A program made the translations under genes and the position numbers. The notes below the pieces were generated by a model. That model ran no database searches and was not told the origin of the DNA. It was given only the letters and a program-made list of their open reading frames with translations. From NCBI GenBank assembly GCA_010094025.1, contig ML991791.1:310001-374000 (forward strand): DNA of 64,000 nt. The letters run 5' to 3'. Positions within the stretch are counted from its first letter, which is position 1. Each line of letters starts with the position of its first letter. This document shows positions 33,482 through 44,492 of this stretch, piece after piece. This stretch comes from Viridothelium virens. Lineage: Eukaryota; Ascomycota; Dothideomycetes; Trypetheliales; Trypetheliaceae.

Positions 33482-35531
33482 ATGGAGACTGCCATCAAAC
33501 AGCCTAATAGCGCTGCCACCAAAGCATCGAATGACCCGCGCGCGGGCGAATCACCCTATCTCAAAGGCTGGCGTCTCGGGATTGTCATCACGTCTCTGTT
33601 TCTAGGCGCGTTTCTGATTGCCCTTGATACGAATATCGTAGGAGTGGCTATCCCCAAAATTTCGACAGAATTCGATGCTCTCCAGGACATCTCGTGGTAT
33701 GGATCCGCCTACCTCCTCACAATCACGGCTTTTCAGCCGATGCTTGGCACCTTCTATCGGTTTTTCGCCGTCGAAAAGACGTACAAAGGAAGCATCGTAG
33801 TCTTTGAAAGTAAGTTAATCAGAGTATGACTCGTCCTTATGACAGCTAAGATGACTCAGTTGGCACTACCATCTGTGCTGCCGCCGTCAGCTCTGAGATG
33901 TTCATCGTCGGTCGAGCTATCGCCGGCCTTGGCGCAGCAGGAATCTTACAAGGCGCTCTGAGTATCATTAGCTATGCCGTCGAACTGAAAGATCGTCCCA
34001 TGTACATGGGAATAGTCATTTCAGTCTTCGTAGTGTCAGTATGTGTAGGGCCTGTCCTCGGGGGTGTCTTTACCTCTCGCAGCACCTGGCGATGGTGCTT
34101 TTGGATGTAAGTTCAACTTTCATATCCCTTTAAGGGTCGCAATGAACAGAGGTGCTAAGTCTCAGGTAGAAACCTTCCAATAGGCGTCGTTGTCTTGATC
34201 ATCCTACAAATCTTCCTTCGAATCCGCGGAACTCAAAGCGCGAACAGGGCGCTTCCGCTGCATCAGAAATTGAACCATATGGATCCCCTCGGATGCTTAT
34301 TCTTCATTGCAGCCGTCTGTTGCCTTCTTCTCGCCTTCCAATGGGGTGGACAGTCCAAGTCTTGGCAGTCATCAACGATCATTGGACTCTTTATCGGGTT
34401 CGGCCTGCTCTCAGCTGTCTTTGGCTACCTCCAATGGAAACGTGGGGACATGGCAACTATTCCTTTGCGAATCCTGAGACAACGCTCGATTCTTACTGGT
34501 GGTGGTGTTCTGTTCTTCGTTGGAGCATCCTGTTATATTGTAAGTAAACCAGAGCAGCTTACAGAATCTGGACGTTAGTAACATTTTCTGACATACTCCT
34601 AGGACTCATTTTACATACCTTTCTGGTATCAATCTGTGCAAGGCGTCAGTGCAATCACTAGTGGTGTACGCCTTATTTCTTTTGCGCTCCCTCAGATAAT
34701 CGGCCTGATTGTGACGGGCGCACTTGTAACGAAGGTCGGCCACTACGTTAGGATGCCTTTTATTTGAGCCTCTGTGATGATTCTAAAAGCTGATAGAGCA
34801 AAGGTACCGTTCATAATCTTCGGAGAATTGGTCTGTATTACAGGAACAGTTTTGCTTACTCGACTCGAAATTGACACTCCGACGGTGCAGTGGGCAGCTT
34901 ATCTCGTCGTTGTTGGGCTTGGGATGGGTATCGCGATGCAGCTCCCATACACAGCAGTTCAAGTGGTACTCAGGTGAGGCCTACAGTTTGTACTGCAGAA
35001 ACGGCACAACTGACAATGTGCAGCCCTGATGATATTCCTGTTGGGAACGGTATGTTTTGACATCGAGCGTAATGGGGGGGTTTTTTTTAAACAGCAGTCT
35101 GACAGAAAGCAGCGATTGCCGTGTTCTTATGGCAGCTTGGAGGGTAAGTATGCGTATTCACATGTAGTTTCAGTGCAATTGCTCACAAGCAGCAAAGGGC
35201 TATTGCAATCGCCATTGGACAAACAATTACCCTGACCAGCATTCTCTCCGAAGTCTCTGACCGAATACCTACCATCTCACCTCATGCAGTGGTGGCTGCA
35301 GGCGCACTGGGCCTAGAGAAGATCGCGTCCACGCCGCATGTCCTTTTCGAGCTTCGCGATATTTGGAACACAGCAGTCACTCGCACGATGATCCTATCTC
35401 TATCCACTGTATGCGCTGCTGTGCCTTTCGCTCTAGGGATGGAGTGGCTCAACTCGCAGAAAATAGCGGAAGGAAGAAAGGCTTCGGAACAGCAGACTGG
35501 TGATACTGTATGCATGGAACTTAAAAGTTGA
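33482..35531 (+). CDS. MFS exporter, 14-TM drug/toxin efflux type
   Basis: Eight exons: 33482-33809, 33860-34106, 34170-34539, 34603-34746, 34804-34973, 35024-35049, 35113-35143, 35198-35531; 549 residues, in frame. Family marks: LGAFLIALDTNIVGVAIPKI in helix 1, FIVGRAIAGLGAAGILQGALSI, motif C-like GPVLGGVFTSRSTWRW, LPIGVVV, SFYIPFWYQ, MAMQLPYTAVQ-type GIAMQLPYTAVQVVLS, DDIPVGNAIAVFLWQLGGAIAIAIG, and a terminal helix LSTVCAAVPFAL. This is the DHA14-type of proton-driven exporter common in fungal metabolite clusters (plasma membrane). The two tiny exons of 26 and 31 nt are required by the conserved motif. The upstream in-frame ATG at 33416 is less likely because METAIKQ.. gives a normal-length cytosolic tail. 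Confidence 0.9.
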
Positions 35532-35612
35532 TTGGTTCTGGTGTAGATGAGGACTCCGTACTTGCGCGGAGTGTGAGTCTCAAAATCGATGGTTCAAATC
35601 CCCACGTGTAGC
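35532..35612 (+). other. tRNA-like A-box/B-box pair (relic or SINE head)
   Basis: TGGTGTAGATG at 35539-35549 fits the RNA polymerase III A box TRGYNNARNNG, and GGTTCAAATCC at 35591-35601 fits the B box; the starts are 52 bp apart, as in class II tRNA genes. CTCCG/CGGAG can form an anticodon-like stem. Acceptor and T stems do not pair, so this is not an intact tRNA. A run of five T at 35852-35856 could end a transcript of about 325 nt. It begins one base after the MFS stop codon. Confidence 0.3.
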
Positions 35613-37235
35613 TCGTTCCGAAGTCCGAGCTTCTGCTCGGCTTGTGGAGGAACTGGCTTCGACGTAGTTCGTTTCGATGGACTGAGGGATCGTTACTTTG
35701 CTGGTAGGGTCGAGGCTGTCTCTTTACTTGCTTTATGCAAGGCCATTCTGTTTGAGGTCGCTTCGATCCTCTGGACTTCGAGTAGTTGTCGTGGTACAAG
35801 TTCATCAAACGTCTGACAGATGTCTCCCTGAATCCATTCATCTCATTTCCATTTTTGGTGCTCGAGTCCATGATCCTGCCGTTAGACAAGGTAGACCATT
35901 TCGGATGACAACGCTTCATAGTCATATTTATGTCGCTTATCCTTCTTTGGGGTTTGAAACTGGATCTCCATTGGGCGACGCTACCTCAACCCGCCCGGCT
36001 CAATGATGCATTCATCCTTGGCTTCGAAGTACCTATTGGGGCAAGAAGTTCGGACCCTGTTCTCGTACATCCGATATTGTACGATACGTGACGGGCTTGG
36101 CATTGAAAACATGCGTGAAGGGAACCCAGGGGTGTTGTTCAACTCCTCCACCGCTTTTTGCTAATAGTTGAGACGCGGCATAGTGGAACAGTGTCGTCAT
36201 TGGCCTTAACTTAACTCCGGTGAGCCACATCTAATTATTCTACAGCTTGCCACCTCGCCTTGCCTAGAAGGGTATGATTTCCCAAGGTACTCTACGATGC
36301 TCCATCTCGCAACTCCTTGCCCTCTGGGATACAAAAACATAAAGGGGATCACGAGCGGAGTGACAACGATCAATTTGGAACTCTCAGGCCCTTTCCAAGA
36401 GGGCAACGAGGGATGCCCTGATATAAGAGGAAGCGCAGACTGCAGCTGGCCGGTCATTGGAGCAGAGCTGAAGCTCTTGAATATCACACCATTCATCAAC
36501 GGATTAAGATTGCTCTCTTTATTCGACAAGCCCGTAATGAAGTATGATCTCGCATACAAGAGTGCCTATCGTCAGGTTTAAATTTTTCAACTCACTGCAT
36601 TTTTTACCCTCTTGTGCTCACTGCGCTTACTTCTTTATATCAACTACAGTACTGTCAAATTCATTGCTGGCGTGAGACTTCTCCTGGGTATCGTATGCGA
36701 TAAGTGCTAGGATCGTATCTAGCTTTCTCCATGTCGAGCATGAGCCCTGAAGTCGACTGATTCTGCGCAGAGCCAGTAGTTATAGAGACCTGCCGATGCT
36801 ACGCATTTTTCCCACGGTACTTAAGTAACACTGGTGTCCTCATACATCATGTCTTACTCGAGGCAGGAAGTCTCGGCTTGCCGGTGAAGAGATAGTCACA
36901 GGCTCTTAACGTAGTTATGGAAATTTCGTTCAATCCACTCAAGGACCAAGACTGGCTCAAGTTGTTTCAGAAAGCTGATTCAAGAACACTGGTGGCCAGC
37001 AACATCACACATGGACAGGATAATTACTGGTATCACTCATTCTACGTTTCGGTCGGCCACTAATGCGAGCTATCGAGAATATGCCAGGAGTAGTTACTGT
37101 TCACGACTAGGTCCAGTTTTCACATACATTTCAATCTTCTCGCTCCTCCAAAAATATTCATAAGCTTCAGTATCGACTCTGGTCTAGTCTTTTCCCTCGG
37201 ACTACCTAAAAGGAGACCCAGTATTGAGGATGACC
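35613..37235. other. Intergenic, no supported gene
   Basis: About 1.6 kb between the MFS gene and the end of the MetE-like gene (convergent). A small perfect hairpin CCGAGC-TTCT-GCTCGG lies at 35625-35640. Opposed open frames at 36206-36581 have no recognised motif. Confidence 0.45.
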
Positions 37236-38309
37236 TCACTCTATCTGCACCGGTGCTGACACCTTTTTTGATATTAGGAGTATGCTGTCAAGGTCCTCCC
37301 TGGCAGTTCTTCCCATACCGCACTCGGTAGCAACACCAAAAGAAGGCCCATATACAGACTGAGCAACCTTTACGCGCTCCTCTGTCCCGCTCTGGTCTTG
37401 GGCATGGACGAGGCCTAGATACAGCTTCGTTTTGCCTAATCTCAACCCCTGCAGCGGCTTGAAGTAGTCGATATCCGTTCTTTCTCTGGGTACAGGCATG
37501 TGAATCCACTGAACTTGACGATCGACCCGCTCCAAGATAGCATTTGCCATTTCTACGAGAAGACTAGTGTCTTTCGGCTGGACAAAATGTTCATGCCCAC
37601 GATCTCCGTAGCAAAGATGGATCCCAAGTAAGACTCCTGAATCCACTGCTGAGGATAATTCGGCGACGCGATCGGCCATCGTCTCCTTCAAAGGTTCCAG
37701 CGAAGGATGAGGTTTAAACATCTCATTAATCACCCCCTTTCGCTGGCCCTCGATATAGACGAGATTGGACTGGGATAGTCGACCTCGCTCGTACTCTAGA
37801 TATCCCATCTCAATAGCGCAGTCAATTTGGATGGCGAGATCTTCGGCGGGAATGATAGCTTGTAAATTCTTCAAGTCTTGGACAACCCGCTGCATATACA
37901 GAGGCTCTACTTTTGGTCGATAGGCATAATCCACATGAGCAAAACATGTGTTGATCGGGGTTGGCAATGAGACTTGAAATCTGATTCCTGGCGGGATGAT
38001 TCCTTGCTCTCTTAGTTTTTGGAACGTCCGATACGATGCAGCATTAGGTTCTGAGTACTTGGTTGGCTTGATGTCGTCCAGCGTTGGCTCAAAATCTCCC
38101 TGAAGAGGACCATCTCGCTTGTCAGCACGGAGAATGCCTGGAGGAAAGACAAATGTTTGCCAGTCGACAAAGCCGTGCCGATAACCTGTCTCGCCATCGG
38201 GAAGACTTTGCAACCTTTTCGGGATTTCTTGACATATCTTCGTGAAGACTTCTTCAGTCGAGCTCAGCGGTATACTGCCAACGAGGTGTACACCTGCTGG
38301 GTCACTCAT
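37236..38309 (-). CDS. MetE/UROD-like zinc methyltransferase-family protein
   Basis: Single exon; the ATG at 38309 gives 357 residues beginning MSDPAGVHLVGSIPLSS. The frame stays open 32 codons further up, but the protein family starts at this conserved HLVGS block. Landmarks: LPDGETGYRHGF, RFQVSLPTPINT, VDSGVLLGIHLCYGDRG and GVATECGMGRTA. His231-x-Cys233 (HLC) and Cys330 (ECG) match three of the zinc ligands of cobalamin-independent methionine synthase, while the N-terminal half of full-length MetE (about 750 residues) is absent. A zinc-thiol methyl-transfer role is plausible; methyl donor and acceptor are unknown. Fungal genomes annotate such proteins as UROD/MetE-like. Proximity to the methyltransferase and P450s suggests cluster membership, although 1.7 kb separates it from the MFS gene. 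Confidence 0.85.
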   Translation of the reverse strand: MSDPAGVHLVGSIPLSSTEEVFTKICQEIPKRLQSLPDGETGYRHGFVDWQTFVFPPGILRADKRDGPLQGDFEPTLDDIKPTKYSEPNAASYRTFQKLREQGIIPPGIRFQVSLPTPINTCFAHVDYAYRPKVEPLYMQRVVQDLKNLQAIIPAEDLAIQIDCAIEMGYLEYERGRLSQSNLVYIEGQRKGVINEMFKPHPSLEPLKETMADRVAELSSAVDSGVLLGIHLCYGDRGHEHFVQPKDTSLLVEMANAILERVDRQVQWIHMPVPRERTDIDYFKPLQGLRLGKTKLYLGLVHAQDQSGTEERVKVAQSVYGPSFGVATECGMGRTAREDLDSILLISKKVSAPVQIE

Positions 38310-40526
38310 TTTGAGAAGTATGGGATACACCACCTTCAACTTTTCGACTGAGATACGTATCGAAGTTTTGGTTGGAGAGGGTTGCAGCAATTGATACACT
38401 GGCACAGCAATGTATCACGAAAGATTTTGGGCAAAGCTTTATTCTTGCCAAATAGCGGCGAGATGGACCAAGAACCAAGAGGGTTTAAAGAATTGACTTA
38501 ACAAAGCGTCTTCACCGTTATACTCATTGGAGAGGCAGTGAAATAGCATTTATATTAGCTCTGGTGAGCAGGGGACTGGTTTACGCTGTCCAAGTCACAC
38601 GAGCTGATCGAAGCTTATGCACATTACCGTGGAAAACGAGGAGCTCCTTCAATCTATGCAGACGGGACTATTCCGTTGAGGATGCCGTTGTTCCGGGGAG
38701 TTCCATCCGTATATCCCTTGAATATAATCATACTAAATGCAAGAATTAGTCCTGATGCGCTCAGGAATAGATTTCTAAGCCTATTGCAAGCCGGGATCTT
38801 GTCCCTGTCGGCCCTGCGTCAAGTCTACAGTGTATTTCAAAGCCAGATTAAAGAAGTATGAGTAGTAGTGGCAGAGAATATTCAAGGAGTTTAGCTATGC
38901 TTACGCGGCTCTATGTAAGCAACTGGGTCCTCTTCACCGGTAGAGTAGCATCCTGGAGACCCCGCAGGCGTTCATGGCGACGCAAAAGCCGGCTTCTTGT
39001 GACGCGAACTCCGAACCGAGCTACCAGCTACATAGGGGTTTGAGTAGAAGGAGGAAACGCACGATCCGACGGACTCCGAAGACCATTGCACACGAGTAAC
39101 TCTTGTGGTGTGAAATGCACCGGTCACGAATACACGAAGAACGCATCACGATTTGAAGTATTGACCAATTACCTACCGACCGACAGTAGCTGCTGAATAG
39201 GGCATTGAAATAAGCGTGTCTTGTCGTCCATATGACGGTGATCTCGATACAGCGCCCAAACGTTGCAGAGGGTGCAGATGTCCTAGGTAAGGTCGAGGGA
39301 ACCAGATACCTTACCGTTCAAGGAGTAATGAACGAGAATATATTGGACATTGTTAAATCCTCCTCGGCTTTCGCTCTTCCTCTCATATACCAGAGCATGG
39401 ACAATCATGGTCGCCGAAATCCTAATTTTGCCATTTGAACGCAACCAGATTGTCTTGACAGATTGCACGGTTGCACGGTTGCCTACCATCGCTAGTTTAG
39501 GTGAGGAACTTCAACTGAATCAATACTAATACCTATTTCAGCAGCGACGGGAGAGGACAGCAAAGACGTAGACAACGTGACTTCAACAGCAAGAATTGAA
39601 TATTAGGTGGGAAAAGTGCAGGACAGGAGGTCAAATATTAATCGCCCATCCTGATTCGAGGAGACCGAGAGTAAGGGTGTCGATGCTGTCCCTTGCAGAT
39701 GGCGTTCGCTAGGAAGCGGGAAGGGATCCTTCTAGATTCTGGAGCGAAGACCCTCGCACCCCTCGGATCCCATGGTTTTTTGCACCGCCACACGGAAGAA
39801 TAATGTCATTGCTCGATACGGAGACTATTGAAATGCAAATGTCGGCAGTGGAGGAGCGACGGCCTCGATAGAATAGGACATTCATTGACGCCCGCGATGA
39901 ACGCGACACCAAAAGCTTCTTTCTGTCAGGCAGCGTAACAACTGCTACTGAGGTATTGAGACGCTCCCACTACTCCATCATTTGGCGCTGTCAGAAATAA
40001 AGCTGGCAAGTCGGGTTTCAGCGAGAGAATCTTGGCCGAATTGGTTGGGCAGACGAAGTGGTTCCCTGAACGAGGGTAGCGCCCGATCCGGATTAGTGCC
40101 AACAAAAATATGACGCGCCTTTCCCAGACGCCGAGACGCATCAGGTACGGGCTGGTGGCCTCCAAATGTGTACGGCGTGGTCGGTGATGCGGATACGGAT
40201 GCGGATGCGTGTGATTAAAACTGTCAAATCCCTTCAACCCTTCGTACCTTTACCTCCCTCCTCAACACAAGACTCCTCTTCCACTGCCGTTGTAGCGTTC
40301 AATAGATTCTTTTTAATTGTTATTATCCCTTGTCACACTCGCTTGCCCCTCCGTATTCGCTTTTTTAAGACCCCTTTGTCTGTCCACCACCATTCCGCTC
40401 AAATAGGGTTTCTGCGGCGTCGTCATCATCCTCAACACTCCAGACCGGGCTGTTGCACATAAGAAGCACGGCAGCTGCTGCTTGATTCTCCAGAGCTGGC
40501 CTCTTAGATCTTGAAAGCAGGGCATC
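38310..40526. other. Intergenic, right edge of the cluster
   Basis: About 2.2 kb between two divergent genes. TATAAAT on the minus strand (38548-38554) could serve the MetE-like gene. A short GGATAC/GGATGC hexamer run lies at 40191-40208. Pyrimidine-rich 40210-40330 is probably the leader of the CSC1 gene. No supported gene. Confidence 0.45.
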
Positions 40527-43500
40527 ATGGAGCCCAGCACAACCCATGGTCTTTTACCGAGACAGTCCCAACAAAGCAGTACAGATATATTCCTCAGTCT
40601 TATCGCCGATCCCTTTTCGAGTCAGGTGAGTGATGGAGATACGAGTCTTGGAAAACATCGATAGAATGGAAATCTGACGATACCAAGATCCAATCCTCTG
40701 CTTTTCTGTCTGCCCTCGGCGTTTCCGTTGGACTTACCGTCTTAATTACGCTGGCCTTCTCCCTGCTCCGGCCCTACAACGCCATCACGTACGCGCCTAA
40801 ACTTCGTCATGCCGACCAAAAGCATGCTCCTCCACCGATTGGAAAGGGAATCACAGATTGGGTTGTCCCGGTTACGAAAACGAGAGAGCAGCACCTGGTC
40901 GACAAGATTGGTTTGGATGCTGTTGTATTCCTGCGATTCACACATATGTGCCGGAATATGTTTGCTGTGCTCAGTATCGTAGGCTGCGCAATCGTGATAC
41001 CAGTGAATATCAAGGGCGGCTTTGCGGGCGGCCACGGCCAATCATTTGATGACGTCTCGGCATTCATGAAGTTGACTCCGCAGTATGTCGCCGGGAACTA
41101 TTTCTGGGCATTCGTGGTCTGCGCATATCTATTCGATATCATCATTTGCTACTTCCTCTGGTCTAATTATCGGGCTATACTACGTCTCAGAAGGAATTAT
41201 TTCCAGAGCGCCGAATACCAGAAGGGTCTTCACGCTCGTAGTCTTATGGTACATACGTTCGTTGATAATTTAGCCGCGCTTGCTAACCAATTTAGGTCAC
41301 AAACATTCCTCGAGAATATCGGACCGATGAAGGCGTTGTAAGGCTTATCGATGAAGTTCGAAATGTTAACGAAATTCCTCGAGCCGCTATCGCGCGCAAC
41401 GTCAAGGATCTGCCCGATCTTATTGAAGAACATGAGGACGCAGTACTCGAGCTCGAGGGATATCTCGCCAAATACCTCAAGAACCCTGACAAATTACCTG
41501 CGAAGCGACCTATGTGTAAACCTTCGAAGAAAGATAAATCCCGCTCCCACAATCAGAAAGTGGACGCCATCGACTACCTCACCTCTCGAGTGAAGGAGTT
41601 GGAGACGGAGATTAAAGAAGTCCGACAATCCGTTGACAAACGAGATGCAATGCCATACGGCTTCGCAAGTTTCGACAGTATTGAGCTAGCACACAGCGTT
41701 GCTTATGTCGGACGTGGAAGATATCCCCAGGGTAGCAAAATAATCCTCTCACCAAAGCCGCATGACTTGATCTGGAAAAATCTTGCCATGGAACCCAAGA
41801 CTCGGAAGACACGGAATATCTTCCTGAATGGCTGGATGGTCATCTTCAGTCTCATTTTCATCGTTCCCAACGCGCTGACTTCAGTCTTCCTGTCCAATTT
41901 ATCCCATCTAGGAATGGTGTGGCCGGGCTTCAACAAAACTTTGAAGGCCGAGCCACAATTCTGGGCTGTTGTTCAGGGTATTGCTGCGCCGTTGGTATCG
42001 GCACTATTTTACCTTGGCCTTCCCGCCATGATCCGACGAATGGCAACACATGCGGGAGACCTCAGTAAGACGTCTCGCGAGAGACACGTCCTCGCAAAGG
42101 TCTACGGCTTCTTCGTTTTCAACAACCTCATCGTTTTCTCGATTTTCTCGGCGGTCTGGGCCTTCTTCGCTGCAGTCATCGCAGCCAAAAAGAACAACCA
42201 AGACGGTTTCGAAGCGGTCAAGAATCAACATGTCATACACAACCTTGTGGTGACTCTTTGCAGTACGACTACATATTGGCTGACGTTCTTGCTCCAGCGA
42301 AGCTGGTCTGCCGCACTTGACCTTTCTCAAGCCTGGACGTTGGCTTGGGGATACTTCCGACGGAGGTTCACCAGTCCAACTCCGCGACAGTTGATTGAGC
42401 TAACTGCGCCACCGCCGTTTGAGTTTGTCGACTACTACAATTCCTTCCTGTTCTATGCCACGGTTGCCATCTGTTTTGCTACTCTGCAGCCCCTTTGTCT
42501 CCCCATTGCTGGCCTCTATTTTGCTCTGGATAGTTATATGAAGAAATACATGCTTATGTATATCTTCATCACCAAGTACGAATCCGGTGGAAAATACTGG
42601 CGGACGGTTTTCAACCGCTTTCTATTCGCTACATTCCTTGGCAATCTCGTCATTGCCGTTGTCGTCGGGCCTCAAGACGGAAATGTAAGGTGGGCCATGT
42701 TGGCTGCTCTTGCGCCGCTCCCATTCCTACTCGGTGCTTTCAAGTGGTATTGCAAACGGTCTTTTGACGATAGCATCGACTTCTATACAAGGGGTGAGGC
42801 CGCAGACAGGGATCCAGATCTAGCTTCCTCCGACAAGAAGACTCGCCGAAGTGACCGTGTTGCCGTCAAGTTCGGCCATCCTGCTTTATACAAACCGCTC
42901 ATTGTTCCCATGGTAGCAGAGAAGTCACAACACTTACTGAAGGAAGTTTACCGTGGCCGTCTCAGCGCCGATCTTGACATGGATGGAAATGGTGGATACG
43001 GCGATATCTACATGAACCCGATGTCGCAGAAGCATCCCGGAAAGAGAGATGACGAGCCAGATGGTCCTTTCCAATTCGTTGCTGAGTCCGAGATGGATTT
43101 TGCCAACTTCAAGGACCGCGAGGATTTCCGCGAGGACCATGGAGGTGAAGGTGGGCTCTACTCTCGACCTGATACACCCGATAGCTGGACGCTCGGACAC
43201 AGCAAGCCAGGGAGCCGCAATCAGAGCGGATCGAGATCTAGCAGCGTGGCCAGCGCGGGACGGGAATTTACAGGCGGAGCCGGTACCACATACCCGGCCG
43301 GTTATCACCAGACACCCAGCGCGCTACGGGAGGCAAGTCCTGCTCCAAGCTACGAGTCGGATTCAAGAAGCATGAGTAGAGGACCGACACTGGATAGAGT
43401 GGAGACAAACGGTAGTGGGAGGGGCACGCTGTTGAGGAATGCGGCTCCGATGCCTAGTTCGCTCGTGCCGGGTGGCGGTACGAGGGCTCTGGATGACACG

Positions 43501-43536
43501 AGTTATGATCAATTCAGGAGAGGCAGGCAGAGATAG
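40527..43536 (+). CDS. CSC1/OSCA-type calcium-permeable channel
   Basis: Three exons, 40527-40625, 40688-41248 and 41296-43536 (introns 62 and 47 nt); 966 residues, in frame. The N-terminal segment IQSSAFLSALGVSVGLTVLI and LRPYNAITYAPKLR are the late-exocytosis/RSN1_TM domain. A cytosolic loop follows: SLMVTNIPREYRTDEGVVRLI to the coiled VKELETEIKEVRQSV. The 7-TM DUF221 core has RNIFLNGWMVIFSLIFIVPNAL, PPPFEFVDYYNSFLFYATVAIC, PIAGLYFALDSYMKKYMLMYIF and GGKYWRTVFNRFLFATFLGN. The tail of about 270 residues is polar, Ser/Gly-rich and probably phospho-regulated. The family forms osmo- or mechanosensitive cation channels at the plasma membrane; substrate selectivity here is inferred. Confidence 0.93.
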
Positions 43537-44492
43537 AAGGTTAGCAGATCTCTCAATTGCGATATGGGGGGCGATTGTAGGATAGTACTAATTGCAGGCC
43601 AGGCACTGGACGGAGTTCATTAGTTAGGGGTTTGTAGTGCGTTATGGTGGCTGTCTGGTAGAATTTTGCGACGTCACGCTAAAGTTATAGACATAGAGGC
43701 CTGTCTTGAAGCAGACCGTAATGAGCCCCATGTTATGTATTCAGACTATTTGAAGCCCTTGAGAGCTATGACCTACATATTATGCCTAAGGCTGGGAGGC
43801 TGGGCAAGAAGTGTGCTGCACTAAGTCCAAATGCGGTAAGACGTAGCTCCTTCGCCCTTGCTCCGTCTACATGTAGTATCCCCTACAACATCTATCATCA
43901 CCGAATAACTTCAGCTCAGGCATTCTTCTTCCTTGCATGACCAAACGCAGCGTCTTCAAAATGCGCCTTCAGCGCCGTATCGGCCTAACCTTTTAACGAG
44001 GGCTGGTTTGTGCATGAAGTCATGCGTAGTGTGTATCGCGGTAGGTTGGTACTCTTACCAGCGGGTGTCATTCCATATTTCGAATGCGTACCTTAGGTAC
44101 CGTACGCATGCGTGGCTCCATTCATGAATTCGGTTGCTACCAAATCAGGAACTGGTTATGAGTAATCATATCACAGGATCCAGAATTCCACGATTGTGTG
44201 ACTGTGTACCACCGTAGCGTGGGGCAAGGCACTCTTCAGGCTGCCCTCAGGCTGTCCATTGAGGTTCAGTTATACCAAGCTCCCCTGCCGTGATCGATAA
44301 GAGTTGCGTACCTAGCAAGCTTCCAACCAGGCTCTTATTACACAGCCATGGCTGTGAAAAGGCTGCACATGGCTTGAGTGGATTAATAGCCGTTCATTGT
44401 AAAGTTCGATCTGCCCCTGCCCCTTCTTGCTGCTTCTCTGCAAATTCATTGTTCAACAGTCGGTGCTTTTCCAATACTCCAGGTCTTCTCAG
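43537..44492. other. Spacer between CSC1 and RBR ligase genes
   Basis: About 950 bp, 3' flank of the channel gene and 5' flank of the RBR gene. A GGTACC-containing repeat of ACCTTAGGTACCGTACGC (44090-44107) is partly palindromic. No gene seen. Confidence 0.4.

Noticed and set aside
35532-35612. Intact tRNA gene
   Set aside because: A and B boxes are present but the acceptor and T stems do not pair, so only a relic or SINE head is reported.
40191-40208. GGATAC/GGATGC hexamer run as a microsatellite
   Set aside because: Only three units; too short to call a repeat locus.
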